DNA from: BOG-908 sp964247675
GTDB taxonomy: Bacteria > Pseudomonadota > Alphaproteobacteria > Acetobacterales > Acetobacteraceae
Assembly: GCA_964247675.1 (NCBI GenBank)
Contig: CAXTVW010000141.1
Location: forward strand, 1 to 9,181
Reading direction: 5' to 3'
Length of the DNA: 9,181 nt
Below are positions 1-6,202 of the stretch, piece after piece. The notes below the pieces were generated by a model. The model did not search any database. It saw only the letters and a list, made by a program, of their open reading frames with translations, and had not been told where the DNA came from. Both the position numbers and the translations under genes were made by a program. Each line of letters opens with the position of its first letter. Position 1 is the stretch's first letter.

Positions 1-937
1 CCTGGTGGATGCCGCTCTCATGCGCGAACGCGTTGCGGCCGACGATCGCCTTGTTCGGCTGCACGTCGAAGCCGGTGATGGTGGACAGCAGGCGCGAGGT
101 GCGCAGAATGTGCTCGCTGACGATGCCGGTGCGCAGCGGAACCGCATCCTGGCGTGTGCGCAGCGCCATCGTGATCTCTTCCAGGGCCGCGTTGCCGGCG
201 CGCTCGCCTATGCCGTTTATCGTGCATTCCACCTGGCGGGCGCCGGCGCGCAAAGCGGCCACGGTGTTCGCCACCGCCAGGCCCAGATCGTTGTGGTTAT
301 GCGCAGAGAACACCACGGTGTCCGCGCCCGGCACGCGCGCGCGCAAATCGGAGAAGATGCGTGTCAGGTCGTCCGGCAATGCGTAGCCGACGGTATCGGG
401 GATGTTGATCGTGGTGGCACCCGCGGCGATGGCCGCCTCCACGCAGCGCGCCAGGAAGTCCGGCTCCGTGCGGCTGCCGTCCTCGGCGGACCACTCCACG
501 TCGGCCGTGTGGCGGCGGGCGAGGGTGACGGAGGCGGTAACGGCTTCCAGCACGGCTTCCGGCTCCATGCGCAGCTTGTATTTCATGTGCAGCGGGCTGG
601 TGCTGATGAACGTGTGTATGCGCGGCCGCTCGGCGTGGCGCACTGCCTCGGCGGCGCGCAGGATGTCGCCAGGTGCCGACCGGGCCAGGCCGCAGATCAC
701 CGGCCGGCGGACGGCTTTCGCGATGGCTTCCACACTTTCGAAATCGCCTGGCGAGGCGATGGGGAAGCCCGCCTCGATCACGTCGGCGCCAAGCTCCGCC
801 AGCGCGTGGGCCAGGCGCACCTTCTCGGCCAGGTTCATCGAAAAGCCGGGCGACTGCTCGCCGTCGCGCAGCGTGGTGTCGAACATGATGACGCGGTCGT
901 CGTCCAGACGGCCGAAACTCGGATGGTCAACAGGCAT
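1..937 (-). CDS. leuA: 2-isopropylmalate synthase (N-terminal part; gene runs off the window start)
   Basis: Condenses acetyl-CoA with 2-ketoisovalerate, the first committed step of leucine synthesis, in the cytoplasm. Translating the minus strand from 937 gives 312 residues of the DRE-TIM metallolyase barrel. FDTTLRDGEQ lies at about residues 19-28, with metal ligand Asp20 and Arg24. GFPIASPGDFE is near 57-67, RIHTFISTSPLH near 106-117, INIPDTVGY near 177-185, the metal-binding HNHNDLG at 213-219, NGIGERAGN at 241-249, and GRNAFAHESGIHQ at the cut edge. The C-terminal leucine-feedback domain is outside the window, so feedback regulation cannot be judged. The start is fixed by GAGGA seven bases upstream of ATG and by the motif-free short N-terminus. 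It is the last gene of the minus-strand ilv/leu block and has its own promoter and structured leader. Codons are strongly G/C-ending, as in a native gene. Homocitrate synthase or citramalate synthase are less likely given the close LeuA match. Confidence 0.97.
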   Translation of the reverse strand, partial: MPVDHPSFGRLDDDRVIMFDTTLRDGEQSPGFSMNLAEKVRLAHALAELGADVIEAGFPIASPGDFESVEAIAKAVRRPVICGLARSAPGDILRAAEAVRHAERPRIHTFISTSPLHMKYKLRMEPEAVLEAVTASVTLARRHTADVEWSAEDGSRTEPDFLARCVEAAIAAGATTINIPDTVGYALPDDLTRIFSDLRARVPGADTVVFSAHNHNDLGLAVANTVAALRAGARQVECTINGIGERAGNAALEEITMALRTRQDAVPLRTGIVSEHILRTSRLLSTITGFDVQPNKAIVGRNAFAHESGIHQ

Positions 938-971
938 GGGATGGTCCTCGGCAGATCGGAATTATCGTGTG

Positions 972-1018
972 GGTGCCAATGGCACCGGGCGCCCCTGAAC
1001 GAACCCGCTCAGGGGGCG
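972..1018 (-). promoter_or_regulatory. Tandem hairpins in the leuA leader (possible attenuator)
   Basis: The first hairpin pairs 1009-1018 with 990-998: a 9-bp stem (CGCCCCTGA type) with one bulged C and a 10-nt loop. The second pairs 981-986 with 972-977 (GGCACC with GGTGCC, loop of three). The first stem contains the stop codon of the mini-ORF at 1009-1053. Neither hairpin is followed by a U-run, so they are not standard intrinsic terminators. Translation-coupled or Rho-dependent control would have to be invoked. The stems are visible; the regulatory role is inferred. Confidence 0.45.
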
Positions 1019-1053
1019 ATAAGTCGAAGCGCGAAGGAGGCGACCGCAGTCAT
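1009..1053 (-). CDS. Candidate leader peptide of leuA (14 residues)
   Basis: A short frame reads MTAVASFALRLIAP and then TGA. It begins seven bases after the -10 box TATAAC, so the predicted transcription start falls on or next to its ATG. It would therefore be translated as a leaderless message, which fits the absence of a Shine-Dalgarno sequence. Residues 9-12 are Leu-Arg-Leu-Ile, and both leucines use CTT, a codon seldom used in the neighbouring leuA, which prefers CTG. The TGA stop lies inside the left arm of the hairpin at 990-1018. This layout resembles amino-acid attenuator leaders, and a leaderless trpL is known in rhizobia. However, leucine enrichment is modest (2 of 14), so chance is a real alternative. 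Function is inferred only. Confidence 0.4.
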   Translation of the reverse strand: MTAVASFALRLIAP

Positions 1054-1060
1054 GCGGCCA

Positions 1061-1090
1061 GTTATAGGCGGGCGTGCGTTAAGAAGGCAA
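1061..1090 (-). promoter_or_regulatory. Predicted sigma70-type promoter of leuA
   Basis: On the minus strand, TTGCCT (1085-1090) and TATAAC (1061-1066) are separated by 18 bp. They match the consensus at 4/6 and 5/6 positions. The predicted start is near 1053, giving a leuA leader of about 116 nt. The -35 box lies in the outer edge of the palindromic repeat at 1081-1214, so the repeat and promoter overlap physically. Confidence 0.55.
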
Positions 1091-1214
1091 GAAAGCGGTT
1101 TTGGAAGAAGAAGCAAAAGACTTCTGCTCCCTGTCGGCGGCTGGTGAAGCAGTCCGCGACAGCGGAGCAAAAGTCTTTCGCTTCTCTTCTCCAGAAAAGA
1201 AGGCCTTGTTTGCC
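1081..1214. repeat. Palindromic intergenic repeat, copy 1 (two half-units, diverged)
   Basis: This is a long imperfect inverted repeat. The left arm (about 1104-1138, running into CTCCCTGTCGGCGG) pairs with the right arm (about 1155-1192, CCGCGACAGCGGAG onward) around a short centre. It aligns along its length with the copy at 2674-2820 but has drifted. Some changes are compensatory: AAAGACTT on the left matches AAGTCTTT on the right where copy 2 has AAAAACTT and AAGTTTTT. Its right edge adjoins the stop codon of the His-rich gene and its left edge supplies the leuA -35 box. Near-symmetry with T-rich tails on both strands would suit a bidirectional terminator. Confidence 0.85.
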
Positions 1215-1481
1215 TTACTTCGGCGCGTCAGGCGCGGGCGCGGACGCGTCCGGAGCAGGTGCCGCGGCATCGCTGCTGGCGGCCTTCGTGTGGTGGTGAT
1301 GCGAAGACGAGTGGTGATGGTGCTTCTTGTGGGTCGTCGTCGTGGTCGTGGTCGTGCTGTCCGGCGGCGTGCTGGTGGTGGTGGTGGCGGCCGGGGCAGA
1401 AGCGTCAGGCGTCTGGGCGAAAGCCGGGGCGGCGATCAGGGCAGCAGCGACGAAGGCGGTGCTCATCAGGGGGAGCTTCAT
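1215..1481 (-). CDS. Small secreted His/Thr-rich protein, function unknown
   Basis: An 88-residue protein. Residues 1-22 form a clear Sec signal peptide: Lys2, a hydrophobic stretch around 9-18, and AFA before Gln23 as the predicted signal peptidase I site. The mature part is low-complexity: a Thr-rich stretch (33-50, ending in eight consecutive Thr), then HKKHHHHSSSHHHH (51-64) with nine histidines, then an Ala/Pro/Asp tail with a duplicated APAPDA-type unit (74-87). There is no cysteine. The histidine clusters suggest periplasmic binding of a metal such as Ni, Zn, Cu or Co, but this is inferred from composition alone. The start at 1481 is chosen over an in-frame ATG at 1565 because GGAG sits five bases upstream and the signal peptide begins there. 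The gene lies between ilvC and leuA on the same strand with no obvious pathway link. The (ACN)n threonine codon run could slip in replication. I do not recognise a named family. Confidence 0.8.
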   Translation of the reverse strand: MKLPLMSTAFVAAALIAAPAFAQTPDASAPAATTTTSTPPDSTTTTTTTTHKKHHHHSSSHHHHTKAASSDAAAPAPDASAPAPDAPK

Positions 1482-1640
1482 AGGGTCTCCATACTTCTTG
1501 TTCTGTGGGTGAGGCGGGGACGCGTCGGCCATACACGACGCCGTAGCAGCATGTCTGAAACGCACGCCCCTTTGGCATTGAATGGCCGGAGTCGTCAGCT
1601 TTTTTTTCGGTAATGATGGCGGTTTTGTGGCTGGCCGGCC

Positions 1641-2660
1641 TCAGTTCTTCGATTTATCGACCAGGGCGTTCTTGGTGATCCAGGGCATCATGCCGCGCAG
1701 CCGCTCGCCCACGCGCTCGATCGGGTGCTCGGCATTGCGCCGCCGCGTGGCGCGGAAGCTCGCCTGGTTCACCTTGTTCTCCAGTATCCAGTCGCGCGCG
1801 AAGCGGCCGGACTGGATGTCCGCCAGCACGCGCTTCATTTCCGCCTTCGTCTCGGCGGTGATGATGCGCGGGCCGGTGACGTATTCGCCGTACTCCGCCG
1901 TGTTGCTGATGGAATAATTCATGTTGGCGATGCCGCCCTCGTAGATCAGGTCCACGATCAGCTTCACCTCGTGCAGGCACTCGAAATACGCCATCTCCGG
2001 CGCGTAGCCCGCTTCCGTCAGCGTCTCGAACCCGGCCTTGATCAGCTCCACCAGGCCGCCGCACAGCACTGCCTGCTCGCCGAACAGGTCTGTCTCGCAC
2101 TCTTCCTTGAACGAGGTCTCGATGATGCCGGCGCGGCCGCCGCCTATGGCGCTGGCATAGCTGAGTGCGATCTCCAGTGCGTTGCCGGACGGGTTCTGGT
2201 CCACCGCGACCAGGCAGGGTACGCCGCCGCCGCGCTCGTATTCGGAGCGGACGGTGTGGCCGGGCCCTTTCGGCGCGATCATGAACACGTCGATGTCCGG
2301 CCGGGGATCGATCAGGTTGAAGTGGATGTTCAGGCCGTGGGCGAAAGCGAGCGCGGTGCCTTCGCGCATGTTGGGGCCGAGATGGTCGCGATAGAGGTCG
2401 CCTTGGCCCTCATCCGGCGTGAGCACCATGATCACGTCCGCCCACGCGGCGGCTTCCGACGGACCCATGACGCGCAGCCCGGCGGCCTCCGCCTTGGCCA
2501 CGCCGGCGGAGCCTGGACGCAGGCCCACGACCACGTCAGGCACGCCGCTGTCATGCAGGTTGCGCGCGTGGGCGTGGCCCTGGCTGCCGTAGCCGATGAC
2601 GGCGACGCGGCGGCTTTTGATCAGGTTCACGTCGGCGTCTCTGTCGTAATATACGCGCAT
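1641..2660 (-). CDS. ilvC: Ketol-acid reductoisomerase (NADP+), class I
   Basis: Converts 2-acetolactate or 2-aceto-2-hydroxybutyrate to the 2,3-dihydroxy-3-methyl acids with NADPH and Mg2+, the second common step of valine and isoleucine synthesis. The protein has 339 residues, the usual class I length. The Rossmann motif GYGSQGHAHA is at 23-32. LRPGS at 47-51 carries Arg48 and Ser51, the type of residues that hold the NADPH phosphate. FAHGLNI near 106-112 includes catalytic His108, and Lys131 lies in APKGPGH. In the knotted C-terminal domain, Asp191, Glu195, Glu227 and Glu231 match the two-magnesium site, and Ser252 the substrate contact. The start MRVYYD is the conserved one; an in-frame ATG 30 bases upstream lies in the palindromic repeat and is disfavoured. 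AAGGA is 11 bases from the ATG, a slightly long spacing. Only about 13 bp separate the start from the repeat edge, leaving no room for a separate promoter. Read-through from ilvBN is therefore likely. Confidence 0.97.
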   Translation of the reverse strand: MRVYYDRDADVNLIKSRRVAVIGYGSQGHAHARNLHDSGVPDVVVGLRPGSAGVAKAEAAGLRVMGPSEAAAWADVIMVLTPDEGQGDLYRDHLGPNMREGTALAFAHGLNIHFNLIDPRPDIDVFMIAPKGPGHTVRSEYERGGGVPCLVAVDQNPSGNALEIALSYASAIGGGRAGIIETSFKEECETDLFGEQAVLCGGLVELIKAGFETLTEAGYAPEMAYFECLHEVKLIVDLIYEGGIANMNYSISNTAEYGEYVTGPRIITAETKAEMKRVLADIQSGRFARDWILENKVNQASFRATRRRNAEHPIERVGERLRGMMPWITKNALVDKSKN

Positions 2661-2673
2661 TCTTGGGTCGGTC

Positions 2674-2820
2674 CTTAAGAAGGAAGGCAAGGCCTTCTTT
2701 TTTGAAAAAAAGAAGCAAAAAACTTTTGCTCCCTGTCGGCGGCTGCTGAAACGCGGCGCGACAGCGGAGTAAAAGTTTTTTGCTTCTTTTTTTCAAAAAA
2801 GAAGGCCTTGCTTTCTTAAA
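2674..2820. repeat. Palindromic intergenic repeat, copy 2 (full, best conserved)
   Basis: An almost perfect inverted repeat of about 147 bp filling the ilvN-ilvC gap. Arms 2675-2740 and 2755-2819 surround a centre of about 15 bp. Each arm carries a nested A/T hairpin (CTTCTTTTTT, G, then AAAAAAAGAAG, at 2694-2715 on the left), a second small palindrome (CAAAA-AAC-TTTTG) and a G/C block related to GCTGTCGCG. Transcribed from either strand, it would fold into a long stem with GC-rich core pairs followed by a U-rich tail. Its right end contains the TAA stop of ilvN. It may be a partial terminator or an mRNA 3'-end stabiliser between ilvN and ilvC. Confidence 0.92.
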
Positions 2821-3331
2821 GCGTCCCCACCCCGCGGGCGATAGCAGCAATCCCCGTACGAGAAACCTCCGCCAGCCCAAGCGGGCGAAGCAGTTCGATG
2901 AAAGCGTCGATCTTCTCGATAGACCCGGTCAGCTCGAAGACGAAACTCCCTGTCGTCGTATCGACCACGCGCGCGCGGAACGCGTCGGCGATGCGCAGCG
3001 ATTCCGAGCGCGCCTCTCCTCCGGCAACCACTTTGATCAGCGCCATCTCGCGCGCCACGTGCGGGCCGTCTTTCGACAAATCCGCCACGCGATAGACCGG
3101 CACCAGGCGGTCGAGCTGCGCCTTTATCTGGCCGATCACCATTTCCGTGCCGGAGGTGACGACGTTGATGCGGCTGCGCGTGCGGTCCTGGTCCACCGCG
3201 GCCACCGTCAGACTGTCGATGTTGTAGCCGCGGCCGGAGAACAGCCCGATTACGCGCGCGAGCACGCCGGACTCATTATCGACCAGCACCGAGATGGTGG
3301 CGCTGCGCAGGCTTTGTGCGGCGTCCGACAT
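2816..3331 (-). CDS. ilvN: Acetolactate synthase, small (regulatory) subunit
   Basis: Regulatory subunit that activates the large subunit IlvB and confers feedback inhibition by branched-chain amino acids. It has 171 residues, a normal length for the longer IlvN/IlvH type. The N-terminal ACT domain (about 11-85) carries the typical ISVLVDNESGVLARVIGLFS stretch (13-32) and the following GRGYNIDSLTV (33-43); the valine-binding site lies in this region. The C-terminal half (about 90-165) has the conserved FELTGS and IDAFIELLRPLG segments. The ATG shares base 3331 with the TGA stop of ilvB (TGATG), so the two are translationally coupled, which suits 1:1 subunit assembly. The stop codon lies in the edge of the palindromic repeat. 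The alphaproteobacterial gene is sometimes called ilvH; the assignment to ALS small subunit is firm, the letter is convention. Confidence 0.96.
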   Translation of the reverse strand: MSDAAQSLRSATISVLVDNESGVLARVIGLFSGRGYNIDSLTVAAVDQDRTRSRINVVTSGTEMVIGQIKAQLDRLVPVYRVADLSKDGPHVAREMALIKVVAGGEARSESLRIADAFRARVVDTTTGSFVFELTGSIEKIDAFIELLRPLGLAEVSRTGIAAIARGVGTL

Positions 3332-5145
3332 CAGACCAGCATCAGGCCTTCGTCGGTGATGCTGGCGGTGCGGCCGGCATTCTCCGGGCCGAGGATCATC
3401 TCGTTATGCGCCGCGCCGGACGGGATCATCGGGTAGCAGTTCTCCGCGCGGTCGACGCAGATATCGGCGATCACCGGGCCATCTATGGCGAGCATCTGTT
3501 CGATCACGCCGTCCAGCTCGCCCAAATTCCGGGCGCGCAGGCCGTGCGCGTGGAAGCTTTCCGCGAGCTTGACGAAATCCGGCAGCGCGGCGCTATAGCT
3601 TTCGGAATAGCGTGAGCCGTGCAGCAGCTCCTGCCACTGGCGCACCATGCCCATGTATTCGTTGTTCAGGATGAATATCTTCACCGGCAGGCGATACTGC
3701 GCAAGCGTGCCCATTTCCTGGATGTTCATCAGGATGCTGGCCTCGCCGGCGATGTCGATCACCAGCGCGTCGGGGTGCGCCACCTGCACGCCGGCCGCGG
3801 CGGGCAGGCCGTAGCCCATGGTGCCAAGACCACCGCTGGTCATCCAGCGGTTCGGCTTGTCAAAATGGAAGTGCTGGGCCGCCCACATCTGATGCTGGCC
3901 CACTTCGGTGCTGATGAACGTGTCCCGCCCGGACAGCTTGCACAGATCGTGCAGGCGCTGGACGGCATATTGCGGCTTTATCACCGCGTCGGCCGACATG
4001 TCCTGCGTGAAGCGCAGGCTTTCCACCGCGCGCCATGCGGCGATCTCGCGCCACCACTCGGCCACGGCACCGGCATTCTGTGGCGCCGGCTCGGCATGCC
4101 AGGCTTCGACCATGGCGCGCAGGATCGCGCCCGCATCGCCCACGATCGGCACGTCCACGGCCACGTTCTTGTTTATGTTGGACGGGTCGATGTCGCCATG
4201 GATCTTGAAGCTGCCCGGGCTGAAGGCGGACAGCCGGCCGGTGACCCGGTCGTCGAAACGGGCGCCGATGTTGAACAGCACGTCGCAGCCATGCATCGCC
4301 ATGTTGGCTTCGTAGGTGCCGTGCATGCCCAGCATGCCCACGAAATGCATGTCGGACGCGGGAAACGCCCCCAGCCCCATCAGCGTGTTGGTGCAGGGCA
4401 GCCGGCCCAGACGGACCAGCTCGGCCAGCAGGCGCGCGGCTTCCGGACCGGCGTTGATCACGCCGCCCCCGGCATACACCATCGGGCGGCGTGCGCCCTT
4501 CAGCGCGCGGACCGCCCGGGCGATCGCGGCGGGATCGGGCTGCGTCACCGGGCGATAGCTGCGATGCGGCTTGTTGCTCGCCGCTTCGTAGGCGGCAGGC
4601 GCAATCAGTATGTCCTTCGGCAGGTCGACCACTACCGGGCCGGGCCGGCCGGTGCGCGCCACGTAGAACGCGTCATGCACCGTGCGCGCCAGATCCTCGC
4701 TGCGCTTGACCAGGTAGTTGTGCTTGGTGGCCGGGCGGGTGATGCCGGTGGTGTCGGCTTCCTGGAACGCGTCGTTGCCGATCAGGTGGGTGGGCACCTG
4801 GCCTGTGAGGCACACGAGCGGCACGGAATCCATCAGCGCGTCCAGCAGGCCGGTCACCGCGTTGGTGGCGCCAGGGCCGCTGGTGACCAGCACCACGCCC
4901 ACGCGGCCTGTGCTGCGCGCGTAGCCCTCGGCGGCGTGCACGGCGGCCTGCTCGTGGCGCACCAGGATATGGCGTATGTCACTCTGCTGGAACAGCGCGT
5001 CATAGATCGGCAGCACGGCGCCGCCGGGATAGCCGAAAATCACCTCGACGCCCTGGTCCCGCAGGCAGCGCAACAGCACTTCGGCGCCCGAAGCGGTCTG
5101 GGTGACGTGTCCGGCGTCGCCGGCTGCGTGCGTTATGGCGTTCAT
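3331..5145 (-). CDS. ilvB: Acetolactate synthase, large (catalytic) subunit
   Basis: A ThDP-, Mg2+- and FAD-dependent enzyme that joins two pyruvates to 2-acetolactate, or pyruvate and 2-ketobutyrate to 2-aceto-2-hydroxybutyrate: the entry step of valine, leucine and isoleucine synthesis. The protein has 604 residues. The N-terminal ThDP-binding domain has FGYPGGAVLP (about 37-46) and catalytic Glu65 in RHEQAAVHAAEGYAR. The central FAD domain (about 200-345) includes GARFDDRVTGR. The C-terminal domain has GGLGTMGYGLPAA (about 438-450), GEAS (467-470) beginning the ThDP/Mg motif, and ILNNEYMGMVRQWQ (about 492-505), typical of true anabolic ALS. Glu468 stands where many homologues have Asp as a magnesium ligand. 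There is no convincing Shine-Dalgarno before the ATG, and a promoter ends six bases upstream, so the message may be leaderless. ilvN follows with a one-base overlap. miaA lies 55 bp upstream on the same strand. Confidence 0.97.
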   Translation of the reverse strand: MNAITHAAGDAGHVTQTASGAEVLLRCLRDQGVEVIFGYPGGAVLPIYDALFQQSDIRHILVRHEQAAVHAAEGYARSTGRVGVVLVTSGPGATNAVTGLLDALMDSVPLVCLTGQVPTHLIGNDAFQEADTTGITRPATKHNYLVKRSEDLARTVHDAFYVARTGRPGPVVVDLPKDILIAPAAYEAASNKPHRSYRPVTQPDPAAIARAVRALKGARRPMVYAGGGVINAGPEAARLLAELVRLGRLPCTNTLMGLGAFPASDMHFVGMLGMHGTYEANMAMHGCDVLFNIGARFDDRVTGRLSAFSPGSFKIHGDIDPSNINKNVAVDVPIVGDAGAILRAMVEAWHAEPAPQNAGAVAEWWREIAAWRAVESLRFTQDMSADAVIKPQYAVQRLHDLCKLSGRDTFISTEVGQHQMWAAQHFHFDKPNRWMTSGGLGTMGYGLPAAAGVQVAHPDALVIDIAGEASILMNIQEMGTLAQYRLPVKIFILNNEYMGMVRQWQELLHGSRYSESYSAALPDFVKLAESFHAHGLRARNLGELDGVIEQMLAIDGPVIADICVDRAENCYPMIPSGAAHNEMILGPENAGRTASITDEGLMLV

Positions 5146-5151
5146 AGAGCG

Positions 5152-5181
5152 TTTCTAACCCGCTACGATACAGCACGTCAA
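5152..5181 (-). promoter_or_regulatory. Predicted promoter of ilvBN
   Basis: TTGACG (5176-5181, 5/6 match) and TAGAAA (5152-5157, 4/6 match) are separated by 18 bp on the minus strand, in the 55-bp gap between miaA and ilvB. The predicted start is at or next to the ilvB ATG at 5145, which would leave no 5' untranslated region. This fits the lack of an evident ribosome-binding site. The -10 is only moderate. Confidence 0.45.
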
Positions 5182-5200
5182 ATCGACAGAAAATAAAGTG

Positions 5201-6166
5201 TCAGAAACCTGCCAGGAAACTATCAGGTAGTTGCGTGAAAGAGGCGTAGCGCGCAACTAACCTATGCGTGTCGGTTTGGGCTGCATTGCTGCCACTTGGC
5301 CCGACGGGCCGGTGCCGGAACCACGTCGCCTGCCGCCTCGTGTATTGCCCCGTTGCCAACACGGCGCGGCGCTCCGCCTCGTCCAGGCCGATCTCATTGC
5401 GCAGATAGGCGGACAACTCGGGCACGCCATGCGCCCGCATCGCCGGCAAGGCCGGATCCAGCCCGCGATCCAGCAGGAGGCGCACCTCCGCCAGCGCGCC
5501 GCCCTGCAGCATCGCCGCGAACCGGGCGGCGATGGCCGCCCGCAGCTCCGCCCGCGGCGGGTCCAGCACGATGGCACGCACGGACCACCCCGCCTCCGCC
5601 TGGCTCGCCTGCGCCTGCCACGCCGCCAGACCACGGCCGGTGCCGCGCCACACTTCCCAGGCGCGCGCCAGGCGCTGGCCGTCGGACGGGCGCAGGCCGG
5701 CGGCCGTCGCGGGATCGGCCGTCGCCAGACGCGCATGCAGTGCGGCAGAACCTTCCGCCGCCAGCAAGCCCCGGGCTTCGGCACGTGCCGCCTCGCCCGC
5801 GTCGGGAATGTCTGCCAGTCCTTGCCACAAGGCGGCCAGGTACATGCCGGTGCCGCCGCACAATATGGGCACGCGGCCCTGGGTGTGTGCAGCCGCCATC
5901 GCCGCCAGTGCCGCCTCCCGCCACCACGCTGCCGTGCCAGGCTCGCCGGCCGGACGCACGCCGTACAGAGCATGCGGCGCGCGGGCTTCATCCATCGCAG
6001 TCGGGCGCGCCGTCAGCACGCGCAACTCCCGGTATACCTGCATCGAGTCGGCGTTGATCACCGCGCCGCCCAGCCGCTCCGCCAGGTCCAGCGCCAGCGC
6101 GCTCTTGCCGCTGCAGGTGGGCCCGGCCACCACGAACGCGGTCTTCTTGCCCGCATCGGCGCTCAT
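5201..6166 (-). CDS. miaA: tRNA dimethylallyltransferase (tRNA isopentenyltransferase)
   Basis: Transfers the dimethylallyl group from DMAPP to N6 of adenosine 37 in tRNAs that read codons starting with U, the first step to ms2i6A. The protein has 321 residues, in the normal range. The P-loop GPTCSGKS is at 15-22, NADSMQVYREL at 38-48 includes the catalytic Asp40 region, and GGTGMYLAALWQGL is at about 104-117. The C-terminal GQYTRRQATWFRHR segment closes the fold and includes the usual tRNA-contact residues. The start is placed at MSADAGKK, leaving nine residues before the nucleotide-binding strand. The ribosome-binding site is weak (TAGG). Only 36 bp separate it from divergent serB, so the promoters of both genes must lie in or overlap the neighbouring coding starts. 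ilvB lies 55 bp downstream on the same strand. Codon use is native and G/C-ending. Confidence 0.96.
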   Translation of the reverse strand: MSADAGKKTAFVVAGPTCSGKSALALDLAERLGGAVINADSMQVYRELRVLTARPTAMDEARAPHALYGVRPAGEPGTAAWWREAALAAMAAAHTQGRVPILCGGTGMYLAALWQGLADIPDAGEAARAEARGLLAAEGSAALHARLATADPATAAGLRPSDGQRLARAWEVWRGTGRGLAAWQAQASQAEAGWSVRAIVLDPPRAELRAAIAARFAAMLQGGALAEVRLLLDRGLDPALPAMRAHGVPELSAYLRNEIGLDEAERRAVLATGQYTRRQATWFRHRPVGPSGSNAAQTDTHRLVARYASFTQLPDSFLAGF

Positions 6167-6202
6167 CGCCTACACCCCACCCGCTCTGCGGAAGGCCACC
6201 CC

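Noticed and set aside
5..1147. A 380-residue plus-strand open frame
   Set aside because: It is antisense to leuA and its leader and continues into the repeat, with no recognisable domain.
1522..1541. A 6-bp hairpin (GCGTCG / CGACGC, 8-nt loop) upstream of the His-rich gene
   Set aside because: Such short GC stems are expected by chance at this composition, and it has no link to a promoter or start.
1482..1565. An upstream ATG for the His-rich protein adding 28 residues
   Set aside because: The extension would put a polar segment before the signal peptide, while the ATG at 1481 has a proper GGAG.
1598..1612. A run of T residues on the plus strand between ilvC and the His-rich gene, possible terminator
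   Set aside because: No adequate stem precedes it on the plus strand, and on the minus strand (the coding strand here) it is an A-run.
1725..2678. A 317-residue plus-strand open frame
   Set aside because: It is antisense to ilvC, whose catalytic residues are all present.
2661..2690. An upstream in-frame ATG for ilvC adding ten residues
   Set aside because: The added residues are encoded by the edge of the palindromic repeat, and the conserved class I length of 339 residues starts at 2660.
3619..5196. A 525-residue plus-strand open frame
   Set aside because: It is fully antisense to ilvB, has no motifs, and shows the His/Arg/Gly-rich composition expected of the complement of a GC-rich gene.
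5264..6202. A long open plus-strand frame running into serB, which would give a 604-residue protein
   Set aside because: It is antisense to miaA, whose motifs are clear. The upstream part has an Arg/Gln/His-rich shadow composition, and serB has its own ribosome-binding site and start at 6203.
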